From positions 5,500,001 through 5,564,000 of the forward strand of contig NC_037641.1 in assembly GCF_003254395.2 (NCBI RefSeq): a DNA stretch of 64,000 bases, in the 5' to 3' direction. The number at the start of each line of letters is the position of its first letter. Position 1 is the stretch's first letter. Positions 12,498 through 27,700 of the stretch are shown piece after piece. Under the pieces are notes generated by a model. It saw only the letters and a list, made by a program, of their open reading frames with translations, searched no databases and had not been told where the DNA came from. Both the position numbers and the translations under genes were made by a program. This stretch comes from Apis mellifera (Eukaryota > Arthropoda > Insecta > Hymenoptera > Apidae).

Positions 12498-14408
12498 TAT
12501 TTCTAAAAATAATAATATTTTATAATAAATAATACTTATATTTAATTTTTTTTTTATCTTTTTTTATTCATTCATTATTTAGAAGATATTGTTAAGATTA
12601 ACTTGTATTTTAACATTTAAATTTTAATTAAATACAATTAAAACTTAACCTAAAACTTATTTTATATTTAAAATGAAATATTATTAATATTATTTAATTA
12701 TTTAAAATAAAAATTATTAAAAATATTATTAAAAAAATGTATATTTTATGTAAATGTTATTAAAATTAAAATTTTATTTTTATAATTATTTTTTTACAAA
12801 ATTTAATATTTATTTAATATTTTTTTATATTATTAATAGAAAATTATTATAATTATGTAATAATATCAAAAAATAAAATTCAAGTGATTATAAAAGTTTA
12901 TTATTATTAATACTTTGGGTGAAAATATAAATAAACATACTTGTAAAATGTAGTTATCCTAATGTGTATAAGGCGTCTTTATGTATTTACATAGCACGAA
13001 TTAATATTCATATAAATTTTAAAAATAGGTTAACTTATTTATAAATATATGTACAATTTTATGATATTTCTATAGAATTAATTCTTAAATTTATGTTGTT
13101 ATAATTGTAAATTAATTTTAAAAATTATTTCAATTTATTAATTACAAACTTAATATTTAAATCTCTTTATTATTTTATATCAATTAAATCATCAATTTAA
13201 AAAACTTTAGAAATGCAAATATCTATTTTTTCACATTACATATAATCCTTTGGTAAAGAATTTTTTGTTTTATAAATTTCAATATTTCAATGTAATTTCA
13301 CTTTTGTGAAAAAATAATTTTTCATTGATACAATACAATACAATACAAAAGTCTTATTTATTCAATCAATAAAAGGTAAATTTTTTTTATTAATAAATTT
13401 TTTTTATATCATAAAAATAGCAAATAATATATAATTAAAAATTTATTGATAAATATATGAAAAAATCAGTCATTATTTTATGTTTAAAAATTATGTTTAA
13501 AAATTAGATAAATTTTAATTTGATATAGTAATTTTCATAATTTATAATAATTTTCATATATATTTTTATCAGATTAAATTAATAAAATTAAATTACAAAA
13601 AAGATAATGGATATATATAAAGGATATATTATAAAAATCACTATAGTTTAATTAAAGAATAATTTTTAAAAAATTTTTAAAATTATTTTGATATTTAATT
13701 CAAAATCTGTTATTAATTATATAACATAAATTCATTTATAAATAAATTATATATGATAATTTATTGATAATTATATATGATTTTATTTATCTATCTAAAA
13801 TTGAATTTTTTTTTGTAATACAAATTTTATAAACAAAATTTATATATTTTAATTTTAATTTTATTAACACTTACTCGAGTTTTATCAATTCACATATAAT
13901 AAATTTATATAAATATTTTTCAAGTTATATAAGAAATATATTTATAAATAAATTATCACATATAATGAAACTATCATTGAATTTAAAAAAATTCGAAACA
14001 TCCTATATAGATTATAATTTATATATATCATTTATTAAAATAATATATTAATTTATCATATTATATTAAAAATTTAGAAAGAATTCTTTTCTTAATAAAT
14101 ATTTAAATATATAAAATTCAATAACTTTTTTAGCATATTTAATATTTAATAAAAGAATGTATTTAATTAGATATAATGTAAACCAACCCTTAAGGAAAAT
14201 ATGTGCTTTAGTTCACTCAATATGTATTTGTGAACATTTTCAAGGAATTATACATAGAATTGTATCGAACATTTACGTTGTGTCGTCATACGCGGTGTAT
14301 TTTCACATATTTTTTTGTCCACTTATATTAGTGTTCAATTTGTTTAATAGTTATAAACGTTTGAATTTTCAGTGAATTTTACTTATTTTTAGCAATTCAA
14401 AACTTCTA
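12498..14408. promoter_or_regulatory. Divergent spacer between NELF-D and LAMP
   Basis: The two genes point away from each other, so both promoters lie here. Two more complex patches stand out: 12930-13040, the probable NELF-D 5' exon or promoter, and 14157-14400, the probable LAMP promoter or 5' UTR. The latter contains TATAAA at 14352 and an Inr-like TCAGT at 14369, although their spacing is shorter than usual. The rest is AT-rich filler. Confidence 0.4.
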
Positions 14409-17400
14409 ATGATGTCGAAGTTTTTATTGCTTCTTTGCTTTACTGCTGTCCACGTTCTAGGTATGAATTTTTGAATATTTATAATTTTTATGTTCCTTAC
14501 AAAAAAAACAATGAAATTTCTTTTTGTATAATCCGAAATTACATTTTTTGTTTATACTTTTATATAATAAATAAAATCATTTTTTATGAAACTTCTTATT
14601 ATAGTTATATATTACTTGTAAATTTATGGTTTAATTAGAATTTTTTTATCTTTATAATGCATTATTTTAGCAGTGTTTTTAATATACTGAAAATATATAT
14701 AGTTTCTTTAAAAAATACTATTATTTATAATAGAATTTTAAAAATTAAACATATAATAATAAGATATTTAAAATTATTAATTTGATTTATTAAAATTATT
14801 GTTTAAATTAAAATATTTAAAAATATGATATTTTAAATTTTTTTCAATTTTTCATTAATTTTACAATTTACATAATCACATTATTTTATTAGATCTAATC
14901 AAAAATAAAGGTTTTAAATATCTAAATTAAATTTTTACATAAAAAAAAATTGTGTTCATTTTTTAGTACTATAAAAATTTATATATAAATTAATAAAAAA
15001 TTTTTAATATTAAAAATCCATATATACATGTAATTGATACAAGTTATTGAAGTATTTTAATATGTATTATTATTATGACTATAATTACTCATATATTAGT
15101 CATATATGACTAATATCTATAGTTTTAAAACAATAAATAATATGACATATCATAAAAAAATTAAAGTTCATGCATTAATTAAATTCTTAAATGTCAAATT
15201 TATATGTTTGTATGAAAGAATATAGAAAAATAGATTCTTTTCTATTAATTATTAATATTATTTATTTTAATTAATATTCCAAAATTATTTTAAACTACTT
15301 TATTTATTTTAAACTAGACTTTCTCAAGCTATTGTTTTTAATAGTTGATTATAGTTTTTAATAGTTGATCTATTATGTCATTCTAATGATTTAAATTATA
15401 ATCTTTTATTTTGATTTTTCAATTTTTAAATTTTGTCAGATTATTATATTTTTTTCAAAAGTTATAAATATCAGAAAATATAAGTTTATATATATTTATA
15501 TATATATTATATATATTGTATATATAATTATTAATAATATATTATTAATAAATATTTAATTTATAATAATGATAACATAATATTTATTTTTTAAAATAAT
15601 TTTGTATATTCTGAAAGAGAAAAAATGATCTATAAAATTGATTCAAACATGATACAAATTCAAAGAATATTAAATGTGATTTGCTTTAACATATGTGTAA
15701 TTATTAATATAATATTAGCTAATCAAAGTTTAACTTTTATGAATCTATTATATTATATATCTGATCCATATAAAATGATTCTGCAAATATAATTAATATG
15801 ATATAATATAATATAATCTAATATAATAGAAATATGATTTATAAAAAAAGTATCTTTACATTAAATATAATAAATGATAATAATTAATGAAAAGACATGA
15901 AGACATTATAATTTTATTAATCAAAATATTAATTAGATATTCAATTATTAAATTTTTAAATTTGATTTAAAAAATTAATTAAAATGGAAAAATTTTATTT
16001 TATATGTGTATTAATTTAATTTAATTTTAATATTAAAACAGGTGAAGACCAGGAAAATGTTTTATCTAAAAAGAATGATACTCTTCTCACTTCTCCCAGG
16101 ACATCTTTACAAAATGATTCCGAATATTTAAAAGCAAATATTCTATCAAATAAGAATATTTCCATGACAGATTTAGGAATTATTTCAAACACAGAGAATA
16201 AAATAAAGCAACAAGAAGTTATTAAAAATTCTCTTCAAACTTCTACAATTATTCCCAATCATTCTATTGTCATGCCATTAGATATGACAGCTATTTCAAT
16301 TTCTACAAATGAAACATCTAAAAAAATTTCGGATATAACTAATCCAATAGTTATACATGCTCCAATAAATTCTACCTTGTCTTCTTACACAACTGGTAAA
16401 TGGACAGTTGTTAATGGAACAGATCAAATTTGTATTGTAATACAGATGTCTGTAATGTTTAATATCTCTTATGTCAACATTAATAATAAGGTTTGTATGA
16501 AATGTAGAACTTTATAGTTTACCACCAAATAATATAAACATATCATATTAAGATAGAAATATAAGTTGTAAATGTTATATATCAACAATCAATTATTGGA
16601 TTTCATATTTATTAATAAAATTAAAATTATAGAACATTATTGCTTATATAAAAATGGTATATCAGAGATGACATATATTCATTAAGGATTAAAATAATTT
16701 ATAATATTATGGTACTAAATTTCTAGATTTGAAATCAATTAATTTGTTTTTTTATAATGATTAATTTTTTTTATTAGATGTATATTTTTGTACATAATAT
16801 CCCATCCATTTTCTATCTATATACTTAAAAATTTTTTGTTTTAATTTTTAATTAACAAATTTGATGTTTTCTAACCAATCATTTGAAAAATCATTTATTT
16901 GAATAGATTTGTCATTTAAATATTTTGAATATTTTATTGTATATTTTAAAAATATAAACAGAAATATATATAAAAAAATATAAAATTACTTTTAAATTTT
17001 TATATAAAAATAAAATTTAAAAAATTTTTTTTATATCAATTTTTCATTTAATATTGATGAATTTTTATTTAATTATTATATAATTCAATTATGTTAAATT
17101 ATCAAATTTAGTTTAAATATCAATTGATTCATTCAAACTCTATATATTTACTTAAAATATATATACATGTTATATAATAATGATAAAACTAAAATATGAC
17201 GAATATATATAAAATTATTTTTTTTACTTTTCAATTATTTTGAATTTTATATAACTGTTTATATTTTATTAATATTTTATTTCAAGAAAAATAAAAAAAA
17301 ATTAGATTAAAAATATTTTAATAATTATATACATAATATATATATGTATGTCATATGTATGATTATGTATATAACACTAATCCTAATTTATTATAGTTAT

Positions 17401-19629
17401 TTAAAAAAAAATTTATATATTATTTAATTTTTCTTATTATATTTGTAATAAATATTGCTACTATATAAAAATTCATTGTCTATAGATTATCACATTTATT
17501 ATTTATACACATTATATATTATTTATTTATTTTTCAGTTATTTTCAATATCTTCTTTAGAATCAATATACAAATAAAAAATACATGAAAATTATTATGTA
17601 AAATCCTTTCTCATTTTTGATAGATCTATGAAGAATGAACTAAGAATATAATCTATTATATATCACTAATATATTATATATAATATATAATATATATGTA
17701 TAATATATAATTTATCACAATTTTTAATTCAAAATAACTATTAAACATTATGATAAAGTTTTGAACATCCTAATAAAAATTATATTTTACATTTTTCAAA
17801 TATGATTTACATAGAATAATAGAATGCCGAATTCTATTATTTCCATTCTAAAAAATTAGATTCATTAAACTTAAATAAATTTAATGAGAATAAAAAATAT
17901 ATTATATATATTTATATGTATTATATATATTTATGTTTTATGTTTGTTGAAAAACTTTATCAATTCACATTAAATGAATTTTTTTAATTTTTCTTGCTAT
18001 TGTATCTTTAAAATATTCGTAAAGAATATTGGTTATTACTCACTTTTGTAATTTCAGCATTTACTTATTATGTATTTAAAATTTCTTTATTTTGCATATT
18101 TCTGTCACAAAATCAATTTTTATTTTTAGATATTCATTTATATTATATTAATCTTTACAACACTTATATTTTTAATATTTCAAAATTATTTTAGTATTAA
18201 ATTATTATTATTAACATAAAAAATTAATTTTTCAGACATCTTTTATAACATTCGATATACCAACAGATAATGTTACTACAAAAGCAAGTGGATATTGTGG
18301 AAAACTGGAACAAAATTTGACATTAGAATGGTCTGCTAAAAATATAACTAATGGTAGTATGACATTGCATTTTATGAGAAATGCAACTGAAAATGATTAT
18401 TCTCTTCACCATTTGGAAGTCATTCTTCCAGCATCAGATTTTCCTTCAAATTTAAAACTGAGTAAGAAATATATTTTATTATTAATAACATTTTAAAAAA
18501 AATATTTTTATATATATATTATATTATACTATATTCTTAAAAAATATTAGGATATATATTAACTTTTTTAACTTTTTAATATAAGATAATTCATATTTTT
18601 GTTATGTAAATAACAGTAATATTTTAAAAGTAAAATTAATTTTATTAAAGATTTTATTAAATAAAATAAAATAAAATTTTTAATAAATAAAAAAATTTTT
18701 TTTAATATCTCAAGAATTAATATATAAAAAAAATTGTTTCAATATAAAAAAAAAAATAATATATTTGAAATATATAAATAATAAATATAAATATATAAAA
18801 TGATTTTCAAATTGTCTTGAAAATTTTGATTAAATCAAATCTTTTCTTTAAATTATTATATTTTAAATTAAAAATACTAAAAAAAAAATATTTTATATTT
18901 TATAACATTAATCAATAATTATTGCTAGATATTCAATATTTCGTAAAATTTAATGAAAATTTATATAAATAACAAATATTTTATTATATAATTTATATTT
19001 TTATATGTATATATATTTATATTTTAATTAAATATATTCTTCTTAATAGATGGATCAGTATCTTTAGTACATGAAACACCTGATTTTGAAGTTAGATTAT
19101 CTAATTCTTATAGATGTTTAAAACAACAAACACTCAACTTAAAACAGAATAATAGTAATGAGACATCTGGTTATTTAATTGTATCAGGACTCCAATTTCA
19201 AGCATTCAAAGTTGATAATTCTACTATGTTTGGTTTAGGTAATGAGTTCAATATTCAATATAATTGTATGTATTTAAAAAATTAATTTTTATATTTGTAT
19301 ACTATACATTTAAATATACTTTTTTAATTCATATAAAAAAGTAAATAATATTACTATTGTATTGTAGCTCATTAATTTTAAATTTTATCTAATTTTTAAT
19401 TTATAGGTAATTTATAGGTAATAAAAATATAAAAATTTAATTAAATCAATAATATTTATTAATAATAATTATTTATTATTATTTTACAGCCAAAGATTGC
19501 GCTTTTGATACACCAGACGTCGTACCAATAGCAGTAGGCTGTGCATTGGCAGGATTAGTGATTATAGTATTGATCGCGTACTTGATTGGTCGTCGTCGAA
19601 ATCAAGCTCATGGCTATCTTAGTATGTAA
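14409..19629 (+). CDS. Lamp1: Lysosome-associated membrane glycoprotein (LAMP family)
   Basis: Exons are 14409-14460, 16042-16490, 18236-18461, 19050-19238 and 19490-19629, total 1056 nt or 351 residues. A second in-frame ATG follows the first directly. Order of parts: signal peptide (MMSKFLLLLCFTAVHVLG); Ser/Thr/Asn-rich lumenal stretch with many N-x-S/T sites; one LAMP domain with cysteines in CIVIQ, SGYCGK, SYRC and AKDCAFD, the four expected for two disulfides; one transmembrane helix (VGCALAGLVIIVLIAYLI); and a 13-residue tail, GRRRNQAHGYLSM. The tail ends in GYLSM, the glycine-tyrosine YxxPhi lysosomal sorting signal. Expected to be a late-endosome/lysosome membrane protein. Which vertebrate LAMP it is closest to cannot be told by eye. 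Confidence 0.92.
14461..18235 (+). other. Introns 1 and 2 of the LAMP gene (exon 2 at 16042-16490 excepted)
   Basis: Two long AT-rich introns, 14461-16041 and 16491-18235, with normal GT donors and AG acceptors. I saw no other exon or element in them. Confidence 0.75.
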
Positions 19630-21033
19630 TGTTAATATGTTTTTTATTTTTAATTTTTTTCGTTGATTCAGTGAAAATTTCATTATTTAGTTTATATAAT
19701 GTATTATAATGTTAGCTGCAAAACTTAAAAAAAGATATTTCCCAAAAATCATATATTAAAAATTGCAATACGAACTTTTAAAAATATAATTAACAGAAAA
19801 ATAAAAATATATAAAATTTATGATTTTATTACATCATGTTCACAATCATGTATGATATCTCTGAATTATAAAACATTTTATTTACATATTCAAATAATAA
19901 AATAATACAATATATAACATATAAACTATTATTATTATTATCCCGATTTTCATTACTATTGATTTAATTCATCACTAAAATTAAATCATGTTACTAAGAA
20001 TTATGTCAAATTTGCAAAAATCTAAACTCAAAGTTTAATAAAAAATTTTATAAAATTCTCAATTGGTTGCTAAAATATGAATGAATGAAATGAATGCAAT
20101 GTCTCTATAATTATAAATTGTCTTAAATGATTATTAATATTAATATTAATATTAATTTAAAAAATCAGTATATATTTATTATTATCATATTATTATATTT
20201 ATTACTATATATTTAATTAAAAAATTTTTTTAGTAGAAATTTTTTTTATTTCAAGATAATTTATTGAATTTTCAATGCATATTCAAAATTTTTTTTTATT
20301 ATTTTTATCTATAATCCACATTATACTATAATACTATTTATATATTATACTATTTTCTATCTATAATTCTAAGAGAATTCTATTCAAAAATCAACCATTA
20401 TGAATTTTTTTGAAATTACATTTTTCTAATTTTTCAATCAAATTTATAGTGTAAATAAAAAAGAATTAAATATTTTTTTAAATTAAATATTTTATGAAAT
20501 TGTCTTTTTTTCCAGTTTATATAAGTTTTTATGCTAGATTTTGATTTGTATCAATATTTTTGCTTGTAAATATTATATATTTATAAATAAATAAAAACTT
20601 TATATTATATTTTTATTAGTTTTATAAGTAAATAATCTATTTACTTTTATCACACTTTTTATGTATAATAAAGAATGATTATTTTTTATTTAAAAAGATT
20701 TTTATTTATAATTAAATAATAATAAGCAATAATTTAGTAATTTTCTTTTTTTTATATGAGAAAATATGATAATTTGGTTTTATTAATATATTTTAAATAT
20801 TTTAAATAAAAAAAAGTAAATTAAATACAATATAATTTAAAATAAAAATAATTTAAAAAATAATTTAGAATATTGATATAAAAAAAAATTAAAATAAGAA
20901 TAATGATATAAAAATTAATAAAGAAGTAACATAATTTCAATTTTTTTTTTAAATCTAAAAAAACATAATATGTTTAAAATAATTCTTATTTTTATCACGA
21001 ATGCAAAGTGATTTTTGAAATTAATTATCACGC

Positions 21034-21081
21034 GATTAGATATTAAATTTGATAAAGGATTAGATGCTAAATTTGACGAAG
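21034..21081. repeat. 24-bp tandem duplication
   Basis: Two adjacent 24-nt units (21034-21057 and 21058-21081) differ at only a few positions. Both start GATTAGAT and share TAAATTTGA. In one plus-strand frame they read as eight-residue repeats, but the frame is closed by stops on both sides within about 25 codons. Confidence 0.9.
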
Positions 21082-21692
21082 AAATGAATTAATTATTTTT
21101 ACTCAATTTTTTTTCTATAAGGTTACTTAAAATTGTGATTATGATTTTACAAATTATTATAAGTTTCGAAAGGAATAATAATAATATTAATATAAAAAAG
21201 ATATTCAAATATAATAAACTTATTAGCGATTTATATTTTTTTTTTACTTATTAAATTAAAATTTAAAAAATGTCTATAAATATATGCTTATATTTTTTTT
21301 TATAATAAATTAATAAAATAAATATATATAATTATTTAAAAATTATAAATTTTAATAAAAATGGTTAATGAATTAAATAATTGTAACGAAATATATAATT
21401 TTTTTAAAAAAATAATTATACATTAAAAATTTTTGTTAAATAAGATATTCATATAAATTCTTTTTTTTGTCTAATCTAAATTTATCTAAATTTAAATATG
21501 TCATTTATATCATTATCCAATTATTTGATATGTGTTTGATTGATATGTGTTTTATTGAAATATAAATAATAAATATAATTAAATGATCATACAATTTGGA
21601 AATTGATTGTCGTATCAATCTATTGTATATTGAATTATCCGTGTTCTGCTATGACTGTAAAAAATATGTTCTACGTTTTCTAACAACAGATG

Positions 21693-21706
21693 ACATAACC
21701 TAACCT
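21693..21706 (+). promoter_or_regulatory. ACATAACCTAACCT motif upstream of Angel
   Basis: This lies 51 nt before the Angel start codon. The ACATAACCT core recurs at 4067-4075 and, inverted, at 49988-49996, each upstream of an inferred first exon. AACCT doublets also match the TTAGG insect telomere unit. Function is not known. Confidence 0.35.
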
Positions 21707-21756
21707 ATGCACCTGCGTATAGTTATGCATTAATATCCCCTCTACTTGATAAATAA

Positions 21757-24700
21757 ATGAATACAGCTAGCAAGTTACCACGGAAAATTTACGTTAAAAG
21801 ACTTGACATCTTCTTCAAACTTTTTCGTTATAAATCTGAGGTATGCTAATATTATTTATTTTTTACTTTTGTTGCATCTATGTATCATTTTATATTATAC
21901 AACAAGGTTAATACTATTTTTTATTATTTTTTATTTAACTATGTTCATAATGTTAATAATTATTTATAAAAATTGTATAAATAAAAATTTGTAGTGCAAA
22001 CATTGTTCTGGATTTTTTACTTGGAGTAAAATTATAGTGCTATATGTAATATTATAATTTTATGTTATATGATTTTTATTTTATTTTTTTTATTTTTATT
22101 CTTATTTTTTATTTTATTTTTATATTTAGATATAAAAAATAATAGATATATTCAAATGTATAATATTAATAATATTTTCTTATGTTTCTTATTCATCAAT
22201 ATTTCTTATACAATTTAAATATTTTTTTAATTTATACATATTTTATTATGATATGATATGATTTTATTATAATTTATTTATATTATATATATTCTTTTAT
22301 TATATCAATAATAAAATAACTAAATAGTCAAAAATAGTTAAAATTAATTTTATTTAAAAATATATTATCAAAATATTAATATAATTATATCAATGTAAAA
22401 AGTCATTTCGGATCTCATTAAATTCATTTATTATAGTATAAAAGTAAAATTTTTCAATTTATTACTATTTAATATATTTTAATATATAACATAAATGATA
22501 TAAGATAATTAAAATGATATGATATTTAAAAAAGAACATTTTCAATTAATATTAAATAAGTACAATTATTTTGTTGTTTATATTATTTATTTTATAGAAT
22601 AAAATATTATATATAATAATAAATATTATTTAAAAAAAATATAAATTTTAATTGTTTTTTTAACATACATATTAATAAATTATAATAATAATATAAATGG
22701 ATATTTAAAAAATATATATGTACATAGAGTTTTGTTCTGAAAAAAATTTAAAAGTAGTTGTAATTATATTTATAAATATAATAAAAATAATAAATTGATG
22801 TTAAAGTAAATTATATAAATAAATCTATTATAAAAATTAAATAATGTAATTTTATTATTTTTTATAATATATAATAAAATAAATTTTGTACAAATATAGT
22901 TAATATAATTAATAGAATATAATACATTTAAAAAATTTATTCATTGAGTTAAATATTTAAGAATCAATTTAAATATTCATTTTATGTGATTTTTAATTGT
23001 TTTTATTAAAATATTTAATAAATTATGTAGTGTATAGCTGTTGTGTGAAATAATTAAATAATTATATATATAAAATGATTATTAAAAAAATAATGAACTT
23101 ATCACTAACAAATAGCTTAAAATTTTTATTTAATATAAAATAAATATTGTATTATGTATTTGATAATGTTAGTAAATTATTATGTAAGATATTTTTTGTA
23201 TAATATTATATATGTATATTTTTTTCAGAATTCTAATTGAATTATCTTGTATCTAATTCAGTGAACATATCATAACATATCAATTTAAAATTTTTTAATT
23301 TTAATTGATATTAGCATAAAAATAGCATAAATATTAAAACATATTACAAATATCTTTTTTTTTTAATTTATTAATTTTGCATATATCAAATTTTCGATTA
23401 TATAATTTACATAATTTATCATTTTACACATAAAATAATATAATTCATAGCAAAACAAAATTGATAAAAAAATATCTCATGAAATTCATTGCGATATTTT
23501 TACATTGTAACCTATCAATATTTATATTTATATTTTCTAACAGAATATTTATTTGATTAAAATATATTCGAATATTTTTATGATGTTTTTTTCGCATATT
23601 TTTATTATATAAATATTTCAAGAAATCTAATATAATTTTAATAATTATGACATATTTTATATTATAATATTATATTAGCTATAATATTATTTTTAAAATT
23701 TAAGTTTAATATATATTGTTTAAAATTTTAACATACATTCAAATATTTGAGAGAGTTATTAGTGAGGAATTAAAAAAAATGTGAAATTTTTAATTTAAAT
23801 TATGATCTTCTTATGTTTTTTTTTTTTATATAATATTAATAAATATTATATTATAAATTAAAATTGAACAATGCAATATAGACAAAATTGATTAGACATT
23901 TCTATTTTTTTCATATTTCATATTTTTAAGTTATCTAAGAAAATAATTCATTTATTTTGTGATTAATCTTATTCTTGATGATATACTCTCATAAATTATC
24001 AAAAAATGTTGTTTTATTTGCTGGTAATTGGTGTATACTTTTTTATCGAGTAAGACTACATGTTTTTAATTTTGATTTTAGATTATATGATGATCAATCT
24101 AAAAACATTATTTTAATATCATTATGAAATTCTATTTGTATTTTTTAATTTTGTGTTTTGAAATATTGTCTCTTGAAAGATTATTAATAATATTCAATTT
24201 TTCTAAATTTTTATATTAATAAATTATGTTATTTAATTTATTATAAAAATCTATGATGTAATTTGATAAATTATCAAATTACATTATTGAGAAAGAAAAT
24301 TTTAATCTCATATTAATTAAGCATTACATTATAAATTTTAGTAATAAAGATAATGAAATATGATATATTGAAATTATGTACAATAAAAAAAGTGATGTAA
24401 AATTGATTGTATAAAAATTTTGAAAATTACTATTTATGTAAAAAAATAACTTTGTTATATTTTCAGCATCATTACTATGATATTGTTCCATTTTCACCAT
24501 TTCATATGCCCAGATTAGCAATAAAACAAATTTTTTTGAGAAATTTTTATGAAAATATATCAATATCTGAAAAATTATCCTGGTATAATTTGATGGGCAA
24601 ATTCAGCTGCACAATGGCAAATTCAACTGCACAACAAAAATTAAATCAAACACCAATGGAACCTTTCTTGGAAACATATTATAATTCTAGCAATGGTTAT

Positions 24701-27700
24701 GAAATTCCTTTAACATGTCCATCAGAAAATTTAGCATGTGAAAGCAATATGCAAACAGTCGTTCTTGGTACAGATACATGTGTTGAAACTTCAATGTCCT
24801 TGAAGGATAAGTATATAACTGATAAGCAGAGATATAAAGCAATGAGAAAATGGAAATATTCTAAGAGAGGTAAGATTATTATTGTGTGCATATGTACATG
24901 TATATGTAAAATGAAATGCTTGATATTCATTATATAATTTTTCCAGAAAAGCTGACCTCTAATTCTGAAGAGTGTTTTATTTTAAGAGTATTATCCTTCA
25001 ACATTTTGGCACAATATTTACTGGAAACATATCGATTTCTATACAAAGAACATGACAAACAAGCACTATGTTGGGAGATTAGGAGGCAACTTCTCTTAGA
25101 AGAAATTTTAGCAGCACAAGCTAATGTTAGTTTCTAATAATTTTATATACATTTCTATACTACTGCTTTCTTAGTATCATATTTATTTCAACTTCTAAAA
25201 TGTTTTAATATTTTAATTTCTAAAATTAAAATTAGCAACATTATAATTAAAATTAAGATAATTATTAAATGTGATAAAAAATAAAATATTTTATGATTAT
25301 AAAGAAATATTTTATCTTTACAATATTAATATTTTAAAATGTTAATTCAAAAATAAAAAAAAAATATATTTTTTCGTTCAGAGTTTCGTTTTTGATTATC
25401 TATAAATAAATTTTTAATTTGAATAAATAGAAAATAGATTTTTAATATCGGAAATTTGTGATTATATACATAAAGGCTTAAAAGTCATTTTATAATTTTT
25501 GTTAAGATCACTTATCACTTTACAATCAAATTTGAAAATTTTATTTTTTAATGTAAATTATTATTTAAGAGTATGTAAAAAATGTATATTATTCTTCAGG
25601 TGATTTGCCTTCAAGAAATGCAGGAAGAACATTTGGAAGAATTTTTAATTCCATTCAAAGAATTGGGTTACAATTATTTATACAAAAGACGAACAAATGA
25701 TAAAAAAGATGGATTGCTATTTCTATATCATTCTGATCAACTCACTTTAATAGACTATTCAAAAGTTGAGCTTTATCAATCTGGTATAGAATTATTAAGT
25801 AGAGATAATGTTGGAATTATTGCAAAACTGGCAGTTAAAAAGAATCCTCAAATACAATTAGTAATTGCTACAACTCATTTACTTTATAATCCAAGACGAA
25901 ATGATGTAAGATTAGGACAAACTCAACTTCTTTTAGCAGAAATTGAAAGGGTTGCTTTTCTAGAAAATACCATGTAAGTAATTTTTAGAAGTATCTTATT
26001 TATTTCAACTTTTATTAAAAAAAATGTATTTGTAAAAAATATGTTTTGAATATATTCAAATATTATACAATTTTTTTCAATATAAGTTTTCAAATATGTA
26101 TTTTATATATCCAGAAATTCTATATAACTTTTATAATTTTCTAAACTTTTACCATTTTTTTCATAATTATACAAATCTTTAAATGCTAAAGGCATTAAAA
26201 GTTTGTGTGTAAATAATATATAAGGATGAAAAAAAATATGACAAATTTTAATTAAAATTTGAATCCACACATTTTGATTAATGATTTGGAGTTTTACACT
26301 CATTTAAAACATTTTCTTGTCTATTTTTCATCATTTTGCACTTACTAAATCTTATAAATATAAATATTAAATATTGAATTGGCAAATGAATTCCTTTTTT
26401 GTTGAGATCTTTGATTTGGTTGCATTTGTAATAATAAAAAAAATAAGAATGCAAAAAAACAAGAATGTGAACTGATATTATATATTCAGCACATATGAAC
26501 CATTCTGAATAATTAGCTTAATAAATTAAATTATTAAATTTAAGAATTTATACAAGATATATGGATTTTCTGGATGTAATATATTATAAAGAATAATATA
26601 GAATGATCAAAAAGAAATTAAATAATTTCATATTTAAATATTTTTTATGTATGATATAATAATTAATGCTGAATTTTTTTTAATGATTATATTATAAATT
26701 TTAATTACACATTGTATTATATCACTTAAGATGATTTTAAATTTTATATATATTTTTAATTATTCCTATCTATTTGCATGTATTTTATAAAATATAATTA
26801 AAACAATATCAATATTATTACATTTTAGCACTAGAATATTAATGAAAAAAAAATATATTTCAGATAAATCATTTCATTTATTTGATTAAAGTGATTTAAT
26901 TTTGACAGGACGGGTTCTAAATATCTTCCAATTATATTAATGGGTGATTTTAATTTGGAACCTCATTCTGGAGTGTATAAATTTATTGTTGAAGGAGCAT
27001 TTGAATATCAAGGAAAAGGAAAAAATCTTGAACAAACAGAATACCGACCTTTATCAAATTCTCTTATTCCTCCTCGACTTTTTATTACTGATAATTGTCA
27101 ACATTTTAATGTATTAAAACATAGATTACATGGAGAAGGAACAGATAAAGTAATGGTATGTTAATAATAATGAATAAAAATAATAATGAATAATAATGAA
27201 TAAAAAATTAATAATAATTAAAAAAATATAAATATTCAATTATGAATGAAGAAATATTAAATTCTTAATTTTTTTTTTCTTATGTTTTATTAAATATATA
27301 CTTACATATATATTTACAATCTAGTTAATTCAATTATATTATACATATTTTATATTCAAAGATTTGAAGTATGTGAATATATAATTTTTTTTTAATTAAT
27401 TACATATTTAATTTCTCTTAAAATATTTAAAGTATTTAAATGAATTAAATACTTTATCTGTTACAGCTGGAAAGTAGTGAGCATCAAAAATTAGAAGAAA
27501 ATATTTCAGCAAATAATTCATCAAATTATTGCGAAGTGAATACAGATACAACAAATCTTCAAACAATAGAAATTGCGGATGATTATCATGTAAAATTCTG
27601 TTCTGGTACTTTAACACATCCTTTCCATTTTAATAGCGTATACAAACATAAAAATTATCATGGAGAACGGGAAGTTACAACCAATCAGGGCGAATGGATT

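Larger units (their letters stand above)
19630..21756. other. LAMP 3' UTR and spacer to Angel
   Basis: Mostly AT-rich. It probably contains the LAMP 3' UTR, with one possible AATAAA near 20037. A 24-bp tandem duplication lies at 21034-21081. The promoter of Angel is at the right end, where complexity rises from about 21600. Confidence 0.6.

Noticed and set aside
12941..13030. Coding extension of NELF-D into an upstream exon
   Set aside because: In the only phase that could continue into MESDYDED an in-frame TAA lies a few codons before the donor, so this exon is at most 5' UTR.
14157..14638. Two plus-strand frames (72 and 67 codons) overlapping the LAMP first exon region
   Set aside because: They are out of frame with the LAMP signal peptide and run into its promoter and first intron.
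24506..24508. ATG in exon 2 as the start of Angel
   Set aside because: The frame continues upstream without a stop through the acceptor into the leader exon, which has its own ATG and an upstream in-frame stop. It remains possible as an internal start.
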